Source: Crambe crambe (Eukaryota; Porifera; Demospongiae; Poecilosclerida; Crambeidae). Taken from it: a DNA stretch of 64,000 bases. The notes under the pieces were generated by a model, which worked only from the letters and a program-made list of their open reading frames with translations, had not been told where the DNA came from and did no database searches. Location of the stretch: NCBI GenBank assembly GCA_963924555.1, contig OZ004593.1:4274480-4338479 (forward strand). Reading direction: 5' to 3'. Positions 21,540 to 33,091 of this stretch are shown here, in pieces (the first letter of the stretch is position 1; every line of letters starts with the position of its first letter). A program made the position numbers and the translations under genes.

Positions 21540-24020
21540 TTGGACATAGTCGATACTAGTGGGGACCCACTTTATTGCTCTATTGGAGAATATCAAATCA
21601 GGAAGGGTGATGGATTCCTTGCCTTCATTAGCTGAAATAAATTAAATGAAGAAACCTGAGACCAAGTGTGACAAAGAAAGGAAGGTCAAAACTGGTTATT
21701 TGCTCATCGTCATAAAATCCCATTGTTCAAGATAATGTTCCTCAGCGGCAGGTAAAGTTGCTCACCTAAGAGTACAGTGGTAGCATGAAATTGTTCACTG
21801 AAAACCCAGAATATAATCACCAGACAGATGAACCATGACCCATTTGAAACTAATGTCAGGCTGCCATTTCAGACTGCAATACTGCCTACATGTTCACAAC
21901 CATAAATTTATTCAAAAAAGGTAAAATATCGTATCTAATGAAATGGCATTAAACACACATGCTACTGGTAAACAGGAAATATGCACCCGAAGGCCCTCCA
22001 TTATTTTCAACAAAATTTCAATTAATGAACCACTGCCAGCAGAAGCAATTGAGGCAGCTATAGAAGAGTGTAGAAGCTTTATATCAGTGCTACCAGGAAA
22101 TGAGGATATGCTTAATAAATTACTTGTTAAGTATGCTAGAGGTAAAATTTGGCAAAGACTTTTGTCATAGTGGAGAATGAGCCAATTTTTCTAGATTTCA
22201 TCGCTCGACATTCCAGCACTCTCAAATAACATCAAAGCAGCCTTCAGAGCAAGACCAGCAGATTCTACTTTTCTAAAAAATAAGTATGGCCAGCAGCAGC
22301 GGATCTTGGTGCCTCCTTTTCACTGACATCCTGTGCAAATTGGAATTGTCACCAATCCCTGCACAAAGGTAGAGTAAGGTAAGTTACAATGGCATTTGTA
22401 ACCAACCATGAAATGAAGATTAACAAAGATTGTATGTCAGCTGTAGTATAACCCCAAAAACCTCTTTCCTGCCAATTGTGAATTCTGCCTAAGCTCACCT
22501 CACTTTTATATGCCATGTCACGAAGCTCTGTCAATGTTGAGATTTATGTACAGTGGGTCATCCACAACAGAATCTACATCTCCTTGAAGAAAATGACACA
22601 CCAAGCAAGAACAAAGAAAGTTTCATATACTCGATAGAAGAGCAAGGAATTCAAGGCAGAAAGTTGGCAAAACAACTTGGAACTGAATAATATATGTTCA
22701 TCATCTGACTTACAGCATCTTTTTTGGAGTTTGGAAAGTGAGTGATCTTAACCAATTTGAAACTAATAGGTTTCTTCATCCAATAACTTCCTGTATTGGG
22801 TGAATCCGAATGAAAATTATTATCGAATGGAAGCTTGAAAGGTACCTCAAAGAAAGTGGCAATGCCAAGCAAGAACAGAGGAAAGATTCATGTACTCAAT
22901 AGAAGAGCAAGGGATTCAAGGCTGGTACTGAACTGAACAATGAAGAGACTATTCCATCAGTCCTCTTGCCAACGTTGAATTTATCAGTGAAAAAAGTTTT
23001 AGGAGGTAATGAAATGGTCGTGATTCTTAAATGAGGGCATAATGCAATGAAGGTGAGGTGAGGTCCTACAAACTCCAAGCTTGGAAAGGAATCTTGTAAT
23101 AAGCAAGGACAGAGGAAAGGTTCATGTACTTGATAGAAGAGCTAGCTAGCTAGCTCTGGTGCTTTAATAAATCACGAAACATTTCATAAAAGGAATGGTA
23201 CTAAAGAAGAAAACCAGGTGGGTGTAGGCAGCTCCTATTCAAATATAATTTAAAAGGATGGGCTCTTTAAATGAAGTTAACAATTGCACTATTGGCCACT
23301 CCCTCGCGAGTTTAATGTGTATATGCGGGGTACATGATCATGCGTCAGTCACGCTGAAGGAGCAAGGCATCAACTTACTTGACTGCTGCTGATTCCTGCT
23401 GATTTTCCAGACTTATTTCTCAGATTTACAAGCGTACTTCCCCCCTGATGCTGTGGAGGCAGAGCTACTTGTGTTGGTCGCGCAACCAGAGCGACACGCG
23501 GCCGTACATCAACTCGGGCCTCAGTGGACGATCAACCGGCGGCGGACAGCCAGCCTACCATTGCAGATGATACCACACTTTCATCCCTGCAGTTCGCAAG
23601 GAGGGCGAGTTATCATCCCCCCTCCTTGCAGTTATCATTACATGGGGGGCGACCCCGCTGGGGCCCCACAGCTCTATGTGGGGGCGACCCTGCTGGGGCC
23701 CCCTAGCTCTATGTTCGATGTAGGGGTATGCCCTCGCTGGGCCCCCAAGATTATAAGTTGGGGGGAGTGGCCCCTGCAGCATTACCAAACCTTTATTCCA
23801 CATACATATGGAAGCTTAACATAGGTAAATGGTAGCTAGTCCCAAGTGCAAATTGTTAAATGGTGTTACTACAAATACTTTTAGTTTTGAGAAGTTTAGT
23901 AATAAGCACTCTTAATAGTATGATTTCTACAATGATACAAAACATTCTGTAATAAAAACAACGATTAAGATCATTATGATTAAGATCTATAAATCAAATG
24001 AAGCCATTCTAACTTAAAGT
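21540..24020 (+). repeat. repeat block A (related to 56980-58600 and 62380-64000)
   Basis: Collinear pieces shared with the other two blocks include AATATCAAATCAGGAAGGGT (21587; also 57000), GGAAATATGCA..CGAAGG..CTCCATTATTTTC (21977; also 57159), AAGAGCAAGGGATTCAAGG (22903; also 57942 and 62923), TTGCCAACGTTGAATTTATC (22967; also 58011) and AAGCACTCTTAATAGTATGA (23903; also 63892). Coding-like bits inside, such as 21943-22170 (PAEAIEAAIEECRSFI), are short and broken. It looks like one long interspersed element present three times with internal rearrangement. Confidence 0.6.
23453..23824 (+). other. GC-rich insert with 35 bp tandem repeats
   Basis: Much GC-richer than its surroundings. Two good units and one degenerate one centred on GGCGACCCYGCTGGGGCCCC, spaced 35 bases (about 23647, 23682, 23720). 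Upstream the plus frame reads DDQPAADSQPTIADDTTLSSL, which could be a gag-like spacer. Absent from the related blocks at 57 and 62 kb, so inserted or differentially lost. Confidence 0.45.
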
Positions 24021-24661
24021 TAGCCATTATTTAACACAAAAGGAAGATCATGGATAGCCTCAGCAGTGTGTAGTGTATATAGTGGGTGGTAGTAAAGTGT
24101 ATTGCAACTGAAAATGCGAGGGACCCACTCCTTAATAAAAATTGCAAAGTGGTATTAGGACTGCCATCTTCAACCAAGTATACAGAGATGCCCTATTATG
24201 TCGGTCTCAATATCATCAAAAGATGGTGGTGGTAAATGACTTTGAAACCCTACATTCAGTGGGAAAAATCAATTCTTATCTGAAGGGGAAAAATCTAGTG
24301 TAAAGCATGTTCATTCATGTCACCAAATATAGAAAAGAAAATGTCAGATGAATGTTTGGATAATATTGTTATGCTCCTGGATTTAAAAACAAACCAACAA
24401 TTTCAACAGATTAACACAAGATCAACACATGAATTGTGTTGCTTTGATTAAGTAGTTATTGTTATCAATTGATTCATATAACTAGTTGTCATTATTACTG
24501 ATTATTTTCTGCTAACAATTAATCTTTTGCTGCTGCTAAAAATGTATCTTGGGAGATCAACCCATCATTTTATGATAAAGATGTTAATTATTGCTATTTT
24601 AGTTGAATATGAGGATTTGTTTTTGGATAAGGGTAAAACAAAAATTCAATATATTATTATC

Positions 24662-24683
24662 AGAGAGTGCGGTAGCACTCTCT
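24662..24683. repeat. hairpin of a dispersed element, copy 2
   Basis: A perfect 9 bp stem AGAGAGTGC / GCACTCTCT with loop GGTA, directly followed by ATGTAGGGATGAC. Opposite orientation to 17654-17675. The following ~350 bases have no coding content. Confidence 0.7.
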
Positions 24684-25420
24684 ATGTAGGGATGACTCGG
24701 ACGGCCACGCGCGCCGTCTATAGACTAATACAAAAGTGAAATTCTAGTTCCCCCACTTAGACCTAACAAAAGCTACTGTGAATGATTATCCAGCCTACTA
24801 GAGCCTACTACAATGTGCAGACCAAGTTTCAGAACCAGGAGGCTTACCGTTTCAGAAATACGGCAAGCAGGTAAATCGCTAGATTCTTCTTCTCTATTGT
24901 TATCGTTATTCTTCTTAGACAACCATATCTCTCGAATCACTCAAGCTACAGCTATGGTTTATGGATAAATCCACTCCAAATTCTACCAGCTACGATCTTT
25001 TGTACTCGTCAATCCTTGAAAGAGTCGATGTAAAAGGAGACACTACGGGGGACAATATTATGCTAATAACTCGATTATAAGAAGCCATTTTTATTCCAAT
25101 AATGCGCATGCGCATGTAATTCATATCCAATTATTCGAAATTATAATATTTCCATCCTTTATTCGCTGCATACATGTACAATGTGCGTCCAGACTTTCTG
25201 GCTACATTGAGCTTTATGAACTTTATCCAGTTCTTTTAAGAACTATTAACTTGGCTACACTGAAGATATTTCGAATTCGGGGATTGCAGTTACTCAGATT
25301 CACTGTAGCTGTTCCATACCGGCCATCCAACTGATTCTTCTGCATCCTCCGTGTATCACCCTTTACCATATTTCCCTCCTTATATAAAGATAAGTTATTT
25401 AATAGTAATTATTAACTAAT
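24684..25420. other. no recognisable gene
   Basis: No conserved frame. It may be the body of the element whose end is the hairpin at 24662, but I see no matching opposite end. Confidence 0.35.
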
Positions 25421-25425
25421 AGCTA

Positions 25426-25800
25426 TGCCTTCAAAAATACAAAAAAAAAAAAAAAAGGACTATCAAACAGCATTACATCAATAACAGAGACAAACAAACA
25501 GCAGCAGCACGTGCTTCTTATCAGGCTAACCCTGACCCCCCAAAAATTAGCTCTCATGCTTATTACTGTTCAAACATGGAAAAAAAAAAAAAAAAAAAAA
25601 GATCTAAGGCACATTATCAGGCTGATCTGCAAAAGGAAAAAGCACACAGTAAAGAACAGTAACAGGCTGATCCAGAAAAAGCTTACGTTATCAGGCTGAT
25701 CCGCAAAAGGAAAAAAATTATAGGAAACAACGCTACTAGGCTAATCCAGAAAAGACAAAAGTTTCTTACCGTGCCTACTCTAAAGCACGCTACTGTGATG
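25426..25800 (+). pseudogene. exon remnant coding for short tandem peptide repeats (MPSK... type)
   Basis: Begins ATG with MPSKIQKKKK. Then, across frame breaks at long A runs (25440-25456, 25580-25599), it reads AAARASYQANPD, KAHYQADLQKEKAHSKEQ, YQADPEKAY, YQADPQKEKNYRKQRY and ANPEKTKVSYRAYS. The unit is roughly Y-Q-A-D/N-P-x-K-x-K. A cognate start (MPSKQQKRKANRREANKRYY) lies at 50978. I recall such repeat-bearing first exons from multicopy sponge and cnidarian transposon proteins. The A-run slippage has killed the frame. Confidence 0.45.
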
Positions 25801-26001
25801 GGAAGAGGAGAAAGAGGAGGGATGGAAAGAGGAGGAGGAGGAATTGAAAGGGGAAGAGGTGGAGGGGTGGAAGGAGGGGTAGGAAGAGGTAGGGGAAGAA
25901 GAGGAGAAAGAGGAAGAGGAAGAAGAGGTGGCACAGAAAGGGGAAGGAGGAAGAGAAAGGAGGGGCGGAAGGAGGAATCCTTTCTATACGTTCAAATGTA
26001 A
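25797..26001 (+). repeat. RG-rich module with open frame
   Basis: The open frame reads GRGERGGMERGGGGIERGRG and onward in the same style to ESFLYVQM and a stop. DNA-level partner of 60395-60600: the flank after the purine block (around AAATGTAAGTTATGATGTA and CACTGTACATTGAATATTTC) is shared, the upstream flank is not. Low complexity; a protein function is not claimed. Confidence 0.6.
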
Positions 26002-26313
26002 GTTATGATGTATACACTGTACATTGAATATTTCATAACAGTTATTTTCATAATATGGAAGTAAAATAAACATTTATAAATGTAAGTTGCAAGTCATGAT
26101 TGAGTCATTATTATGATGTCCTGATAATACATCTTCATTGCAGAACAAAAAGACCTATATTCTTTATAGTAATTATAAATAATTATAATAAATTTTAATA
26201 ATTCAATTACAAAATGCATGCGCATAATTAATTAAAATCTTGCTCGTGTAGCTAGCTTAGATTCAACGAGGGTTTATCTGCCTAACTTCAACACTAAAAA
26301 GCTACTGTTCAAA

Positions 26314-26576
26314 GAAAAAAAGATGTAGGGATGACCACTGCTCCAAAAAGTAAAGAAACAAGGGTAGGTATGAAGAATGGAAATGGGATCAATCTTTGTT
26401 CTGTATATCCAGCCAACAATCCCTACATATATGCCAGGTAGCTTCAGATAATAGTGTGTATGTGTAGGGATTGTTGGCTGGATATACAGAACAAAGATTG
26501 ATCCCATTTCCATTCTTCATACCTACCCTTGTTTCTTTACTTTTTGGAGCAGTGGTCATCCCTACATCTTTTTTCA
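26314..26576. mobile_element. foldback (palindromic) element, well-preserved copy
   Basis: Left arm about 26314-26429, right arm about 26462-26576, nearly perfect inverted copies of about 115 bases with a ~32-base loop. Termini read GAAAAAA(A)GATGTAGGGATG on each strand. Open frames inside are mirror artefacts of the palindrome. Same family as 7474-7682, which shares even the left flank TTATCTGCCTAACTTCAAC. Non-autonomous, no coding capacity. Confidence 0.88.
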
Positions 26577-27249
26577 TTTCATAGAAATGTTTTTTCCCTT
26601 ATTATTTATGCAGTGAGTTAAAGTCGTCAAGTTTTGCACAATGAGAGAGGATTTATGGTGCAGTGTATATATAGGAATGGGGGAATCTATCAATGAAAAT
26701 GCTGGGAAAAAATGTCTATTTATTGAGGGCTGGTGGTAATGGATTCGTCTATGACCTTACGCTCAGTAAAAATCCTTCCCCACAGCTAATGAAGAAGAAA
26801 TAGAGTTTATATGCGCTAACCAGAATAAATAACCAAAGTTTTTAAAAAATGCTTTTAATGAAACTATATTAAAATTAATACTCACACTCGATAATATAAC
26901 TTAGCTAGTACAATTAAAGACACACAAGAATTACCAAATTACTTCAGAATTTATACATGTATAGCTTTTGTACAAAAGCCCAAATAAATTTCTTTTGATC
27001 TATAAAATCAGAGCTAAACCGGTTCCGCTGGCCGGCATCTTCTTTCAAATGTGATATCACTTTCACAGGTGAAGGAACTCTCACAGATGTTGTCTGCAGG
27101 ATAATTCTGATAAGTGCTGAATGTTATTATAAACCATATCATGAATTAGTGTTTTTCTTCTTCTTGGAAATTTGGCCAAAGATAGACGCATATATGAAGC
27201 TGGTGCACACACAAACACGCTATAAATAAGTGACAAAACTCCATTAGCC

Positions 27250-27470
27250 GCTGGGATATCTTATGCTCCGGCTCCTCCAATTTGGATTCTGGCTCTTTTA
27301 GTCCTCATTTTGGCTCTGGTTTGAATTCTTGCTCTGGCTCCTTCAACGGCTCTCATCCTGGCTCCTCCAGTTATCGCTCCGGCTCTTCTAGTTCTTGCTC
27401 GGGTCATATGCTGGGTGCCATGCCCCACAATACAGCGACAAGTGTGGAGGCACCTGAAGGAATTCAATGT
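27250..27470 (+). repeat. degenerate GGCTC/TCCAGCTC-type simple repeat
   Basis: Many copies of GGCTCC / TCTGGCTC words produce a Ser/Gly-rich frame on plus and an Ala/Arg-rich frame on minus. Both frames are composition artefacts. Confidence 0.55.
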
Positions 27471-27501
27471 TGACACTTGCTACTTCACATCTTAATCATA
27501 T

Positions 27502-27720
27502 TTGTTTGCTATACTTGTCACATGTAAAACATTCATCACACAGAACAGAAACGAGAGCTTTAATAATCTCTTGTGGGCTCATGCACCGAAGAAAGAGTAC
27601 GTTACTAGGTCAACTGTTGAAATTGCCACAGCTCAGGCGGTGCTGGTTTTCAACAGTGGCAGTCAGGCTCTGATTCCCATCATGGAGCGTTTAGGGGCTC
27701 ATCCAGGTCAACTCTGCAGT
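27502..27720 (+). pseudogene. Mutator-like transposase domain fragment
   Basis: The frame reads FITQNRNESFNNLLWAHAPK, then STVEIATAQAVLVFNSGSQA and IPIMERLGAHPGQLC. The T-Q-N-x-N-E-S-x-N-x-L-x-W ... C/A-P-K box followed by V-E-I-A ... A-V-L-x-F-N-x-G is a signature I associate with metazoan mutator-like-transposase domain proteins. The catalytic Asp region normally N-terminal to it is absent. The open frame continues to 27981 but the homology fades near 27730, so the 3' part is probably unrelated. Confidence 0.55.
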
Positions 27721-27831
27721 TTATGCAGGTCAGTGATGGAAAAATTTGGACATGCCTATGATATGTATTCCCGGATTTCAAATTTTCCTTTTCGATTTTA
27801 CGAGGTGAAACATTTCTTCAGTGCGAAAGGT

Positions 27832-28010
27832 CCTTATCCCAGGCAAACTTGGACCTATGTGACATCAGGGATGAGAGAGGCTTTTCTGCATCTGTGGATA
27901 TCCATCGTCTGTTCAAGTTTAGACCAAATTTACTGGCAGAGGGGAGACCACCAGAGCTTTTGGACCCCATCAAAAAATTAATAACACACTTGAAACGCTG
28001 CTGAACGATA
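27832..28010 (+). other. coding-like fragment, unrecognised
   Basis: In a frame different from the Mutator fragment: LSQANLDLCDIRDERGFSAS, DIHRLFKFRPNLLAEG, then PPELLDPIKKLITHLKRC and a stop. Composition and length suggest a genuine exon remnant. Family not recognised. Confidence 0.3.
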
Positions 28011-28486
28011 TGTCTTGTAGAGTATCTTTTACAGGCAAATAATGAAAAAAAGGTTGTAGCAAAATAGGAAAGCATGTTTTCGAACCGTTATTCACTTCAG
28101 TAACCTTCGAAAAAGGTAATCAGAGTGTCTTGCTGGACTTTAATGGCGAAACTAAATATTTAGGAGTTGGTTCTGTAGCAACGTGGCACGGAACGACTGA
28201 AATTAGGATTCAAGGTCCTACCTGGCTGCCAAAGATGAACTGGGTAGCATCTTCTGCTAGGTCAAAATTAAATATACCGTTGGAAAGCTAAGCAACCATT
28301 TGACACCAAAATCAACCTTGTAGCTTGATTAACAAAAAAGTTATGGGCAGGGGGGAAAATGGATAACACGTCCCTTAATCAAAGCGATGAAGAAGATGCT
28401 GCTGATGGATTGGCCAATGACTTGTAGGACTGGATGGGGTATATGAAGAGGTAGAAGCTTAGTTATACACATAGAAGCTATTAAAC

Positions 28487-28738
28487 ATGGCAAGGGAATT
28501 CCACTCAAGTCTCCCAGCTTTCACTGCAGGCGAGCATGATTACATCAATGGGAACTGGAAGCTTCTCGGAATACCACACGCCCTTCAAGAGAGAATTCTA
28601 CTCATTATAGGACCCAGAAGAGTCATGATACAAGAATTTAACTATCTATGCGAGAAGATTGGGATACCAACTGGCCTTTCCAAAATTTGGCTTCCAGATG
28701 ATGGAAGAACTTATGTTGAATACACAAGGCCTTGCTAA
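28487..28738 (+). other. unrecognised ORF
   Basis: 83 codons beginning MAREFHSSLPAFTAGEHDYI, containing GNWKLLGIPHALQERILLII. Plausible composition but no motif I can name. No neighbours on the same strand form a unit with it. Confidence 0.25.
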
Positions 28739-28739
28739 G

Positions 28740-31700
28740 GATACTAAGTGCATATACAGCAGAACAGATGCTGCTCCGACTTTGGAGTCTGTTTGGTCTG
28801 GTTTTTAACAGGATAACAATTCCAAAAGGCCTTGCATCAGATAATAGGTTGATACATATTACAGCTAGTGAAAGTTTGTTTTTATGCATTGTTTATGTGC
28901 ACACAATTAGAATTGGGGAGTATAAGCTCCTGATAATGAGTGTATACCCACTATTAGTTTAGTAAACTAATTGACCTCAATAAACAAGCACAGGGTATAA
29001 ATCCAAATCCACAGCTACAGTGCACACAAACATTAAATATTTACTAGAGAATTCTCTCTCTGGCATCAGTGCCTAAAATCTATTTGTATACTTGAAAGAA
29101 AATGGAGACAACCAGGTCCCTTAGGGAAATAATTGTGACAGAGTGGATAAATCATGAAATTGGGTTGAATCCCTAGGGTATGTAACGAATCCAGAAGGGT
29201 AGCCACCAGAATATTGAACCCTGACTGGTTTATTATTATAACTAAAGATCGACAGTTTGCACTAATATATTTTTGTTGTATAGTCCATTTTAATACATAC
29301 AAAGCGAAAAATATATATACTGAATGCTAGCAAGCGTCACATAATCCACCACGTTGGCAAGGCCCAGTCCATGCACCCTTCTAGAGCAGAGGCTGAGCTT
29401 TAGAGCCACACTTTACATGAAAATAATGGCATTACTCAAGGAAATGAAACTTGGGTATATGCTCTTGTGCCATTCACACACTTCAAGATAAATATATTTG
29501 GGACACACATACCGTTTTTGTATGTAGACCATCCACACACCTTGATTACCTACCTTTTTTTTAAACAACATAACTTGATATACCTACCTTTTTTGATCAT
29601 CCAGACAGGATCAGTAGCAACGTATATATTTACATTATAGACAATAGATAACTGGTGTACAGTTTCAGATGGTCCTAGCCATGGAACAATCAGTACAGAA
29701 GACTTTCCACGATACACTACCTTTCTTCAGGAAACATTAGGTCCATCGAATCATATACAGTTACACACCAAGATACCCATCTACCCTTGCAGATCAGTCA
29801 TCATACCATATGCACTTTCTTAATGGATGGACAGAGACTATTTTCATCCTTGGATCGCACACCAAGAGTGAAGACACACCTACCTTCTTTTGCAGACTGG
29901 TCCACTGTACCACATACACTTACCTTATTTAAGATACAGCAGCAAGTCACATCAGAAGGAAAGTATATGCAATGCTTACTGTTCAGGCTCGGGCCTATTA
30001 GACTGGCAAAGGCTATGTAGTAGAGCATAATTTTCTAAGCTACACTGCAAGGACTAGTAGGTTAACTGCACACTGCCATCCCAGATTAACTTATTTAGTA
30101 GTTCATTCCCCAAACCTTCCCTGATAGCTATAAAAATTAATGCAGTGTTCACAGCAGAACTTTAGACTGTTAAATAAACTCTGTACTCAGCCTGAAGAAC
30201 AATACATTGAACACACCCATTCTCATGTACTTATGTAAATTGAACCTACAGTTTCCATAACAACCAAATGAATATTCAGAGCTTCAGTAGTGGTCCAGTC
30301 TGAATAACTGCAATACATCAAAGCTGCCTGTCATGAATGTGGAAACAATTCAGCAGTCACAACTAGGGCTAGATACACACTCAACATATACCTTTACGCC
30401 TGCAGCTGCCTGTTGTCCAGCCACATGAGGGTAGGGGCCCTAAATGGACAATCACAGTGGGATGGTTGGTAATTAGAGGAGCAGGCCCAGGCTTGTATAA
30501 AACGTACATGAGCTGGTGCTTTGGGGGAGCCAGCAGATTCTGGTGAGATTACGAATTTGGTTCCAAGAACTATCTCAAAGACTTTGTGATACTGGATGAT
30601 AAGCCTGACTCATCTTGTGTACAGGAAAGGCAGAAATTAAACATGTCGAAAAATGTTGAGAAGGTTTTTAAAAAATAGTCAGAGAAATATTTACCTCATA
30701 GATACAGAACACGCTCTCCATATCCTCTCAGAAAAAAAAGCACGTGTACATGTAAGATCCACGCACATGCGCATAAACGAACAATACAGGTGTGCTTCTC
30801 TTAGAGCTGTCCCAGTCTCATTTTGTAAGTTAGTGTGTTTATTGCACCTCATTATACTTGTCTTCGTTGTGGTCCGGCGTATTTATTTACTCATGGTTTA
30901 TGATTCATGATTTACTTAGTACCAATCAAGGAAAAGAAAAAAATTTCGATGTTACTTTTTGATCCAGCTATTGCCATGATGTTCACAGAGTGACTGTGGT
31001 ATTGACAATCTTTTTTTTTCCTTTGCACTTCCTAGTACAAGAACTACTCTTAAGGACAAGAACGCAGTACAATGATAACCTCCAGCTTGCAATTGCAGAA
31101 GTGACATTGTGTCCCCTCCCTAACATGGATCAGAACCCTTATCAAGAAGAACCCTTGTCAAGAGTTTGTGGTTGATATTTTTGTGCAGCCAGTAAATAGG
31201 TACAGTAAATAGGTAAGTAGTGCTTTTGAATGAATGACATCAGGTGACATACTAGTCTCGCACACCCACCCCTCCAAAATAAAATTGGAGGGATGTGTAT
31301 ATCAAACTCGTTCTCTCCTGGATGACATACTTTGAGCTGTATAGCTTATGTAGTGGGTGTGGTTTCATATGCAGGCTACCATGCCAAGGTTGCTGATTAT
31401 ATATTTAAACTAAAACTTGAAAAGGAATAAGTCTTCAAAAGTTTGTTGCTGGTAACTCCCTACTGGCTATGGAAATTCTCTTTTGCTACATCCTATTTTT
31501 ATAATTAATTTCCCCGTAATACAATAGTCTAAAACATTTTTTATAAACAAATATTTCGATCACTTCACAATGATTATTTAAAATGATTCAAAAATCATAA
31601 AGTAATAAATTATGCGTTCAGGTTATAATCAGCTTTACCATTAAATACCCATGAGCTATGTTAACTAAAGGTCATGAGGCTATTGTAAACATTTGGTAGT

Positions 31701-31850
31701 ACTCCAACGTCTATTCATTTTCTCTTTCTGTTTCCTAATGTACCAAGACTCTAAATAGCATCTTTGATATAGTTTCTGACTATTGTCCACTACCTCAGCA
31801 TTATTCCAGTCAATGAGGTGGTTGTGCACAATTGCAACAGCTGAACTTGT
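28740..31850. other. 3 kb without recognisable gene
   Basis: Only short open frames (28732-28962, 29787-30020, 30653-30910, 30990-31175), none with a family signature. Two copies of CTACCTTTTTT lie near 29550 and 29585. Nothing else structured was found by eye. Confidence 0.35.
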
Positions 31851-31959
31851 GCTCCTTTGTCAGTGATGTATGTAGAAGATAGTCCCATTCCTGTTACTGT
31901 GGCAAAGGGTATTAATGGAGACACAACTAAAACAATTGATTGAATAAAGAATGGGGATT

Positions 31960-32485
31960 ATCAGATAATTTTTGTCAGTCCAGAAGCTTTTTTTGTTTAC
32001 AGAGTAGCGAAATATCCTTCCTTCTGATACCTACATATTAAAGTAGCATTAGTCATAGACGAAGCTCACTGTGTCAAAAAATGGTAAGTCGATGAGGCCC
32101 CTCCAACTTCTTATACTCAATAGTAAAAATTAAAGATAAGACTTTTTATTTATGGGAGAGATTTTCTCACCTTGATGAAGTACGCAGTATCATACCCAAT
32201 ACAGTTAGGGTTATGGCATTGACTGCCACGGCAACCAAAACTACAAGAAATTTTATAATAAAAGTTTATGCATGCAAGCACCTGAAATTACATATATTCC
32301 TCCAGCTAGGGAGAACTTGTTATATACCTGTCCTGGATAAACCCAAAGGTGGAATTTCTGAAGCTTTTAAATCTATTGTAGACAGACTGAAATCTGAAAG
32401 GAGTAAAATGGGACGTATAATCATATTTTGCAAAATATACAACAATGTAATATCTATGAAAGGAAAAAAAATTATGCTAAAATAA
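31960..32485 (+). pseudogene. RecQ-like DNA helicase remnant
   Basis: Fragments appear in the order expected of a superfamily 2 RecQ-type helicase: GDYQIIFVSPEAFF (about 31956), VALVIDEAHCVKKW with a DEAH Walker-B box (about 32043), then from 32213 MALTATATKTTRNFIIK (motif III, T-A-T-A) and AFKSIVDRLKSERSKMGRII followed by IFCKIYN (motif IV). Reading frames differ and there are stops between the pieces. The N-terminal ATP-binding loop is not found. The frame ends in MKGKKIMLK because sequence belonging to an inverted-repeat element begins at about 32457. Multicopy RecQ-like genes are known in sponge and cnidarian genomes; whether this was host or mobile cannot be decided. Confidence 0.6.
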
Positions 32486-32492
32486 AGAGGCC
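32457..32492. repeat. left arm of an inverted pair enclosing the pogo-like element
   Basis: GAAAGGAAAAAAAATTATGC and the following 16 bases match the reverse complement of 35034-35067 with a few differences. The pogo-like transposon and the 53 bp-arm foldback lie between the two arms. Confidence 0.6.
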
Positions 32493-32518
32493 ATGTAGGG
32501 TTAGTCTGTACTTTACCG

Positions 32519-32540
32519 TAGTCACTATAATTCAAGCGCC
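32519..32540 (+). repeat. left terminal inverted repeat of the pogo-like element
   Basis: 22 bases; pairs with 34827-34848 with two mismatches (A/G and C/T transitions). Confidence 0.8.
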
Positions 32541-32671
32541 AGAAAATAATAATTCCATGTAGGCGTGGCGCTTAGCTTATGGCTTAAAAAATGCACTTCC
32601 TCTGGGCGTGGCGCTTAAATTACAGTGGCGCTTAATTAATTGTAGCTTATCTGGATTGCAAAAACGTGGAG

Positions 32672-33029
32672 ATGGCTGCTAGCAGCTTTCAGCTGTCATT
32701 CAGCAGTGTTGCGAGGGGATTTCACGTGTATCAGGCAGTTTGGACCCCAGTGCTCAATGCTGAATATACGTAACACAGCAAGAACATGGCAATAGTGAAG
32801 ACCAGTATGCTGTGGCTGTGATCAGGTTATCGGGCATGTACCTAGAGAGCTTTCCCAAACATTTTGGTATTTCATTGAAAGAGAAGGTGAAATTTTCTGC
32901 AAAGTCACTGGGAGAAGGCAAAGGTCTGGACTCCTGCAAGGTGGGATGGAAATATCCTGCATTTATACTCTGAAGGGGAAGAAAAAACTTGTGAATAAAC
33001 TTAGGTTAGTACTAAACAATGAATATTAA
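32672..33029 (+). pseudogene. HIRAN-like domain ORF carried by the pogo-like transposon
   Basis: Starts at ATG 32672: MAASSFQLSFSSVARGFHVY then QAVWTPVLNAEY and a stop at 32771. In a second frame EHGNSEDQYAVAVI (from 32779), and in the third frame VIGHVPRELSQTFWYFIERE (from 32826) running on to GGMEISCIYTLKGKKKLVN and a stop at 33027. The layout (R-G-F-H-V-Y, then N-x-x-D-x-Y-A-V-A-V, then V-I-G-H-V-P-R-E-L-S) fits the HIRAN fold, whose known members bind DNA ends and sit in helicase-like repair proteins. Here it stands alone, convergent to the transposase and inside the same terminal repeats. Two frame breaks make this copy a pseudogene. Possible role: binding of element ends or replication forks (inference). 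Confidence 0.55.
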
Positions 33030-33091
33030 AGAACTAAACAGTACCACATGATCGAGCTATCTACATGTTTTCATCAATATCAGACAAAGGT

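Noticed and set aside
22595..23145. CRISPR-like array (short repeats of ~55 bp spaced 230-270 bp)
   Set aside because: Spacing is irregular, spacers are related to each other, the genome is eukaryotic, and the same units occur in the dispersed blocks at 57 and 62 kb.
23524..23706. GC-rich frame as a horizontally acquired gene
   Set aside because: The GC content comes from a 35 bp tandem repeat, and the frame has no domain beyond a short gag-like spacer.
26274..26577. Overlapping ORFs inside the foldback element
   Set aside because: The two frames encode nearly the same peptide from opposite arms of a palindrome, so they are structural artefacts.
27261..27476. Arg/Ala-rich minus-strand frame that looks like a basic protein
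   Set aside because: Both strands are open only because of the GGCTC simple repeat; neither has a domain.
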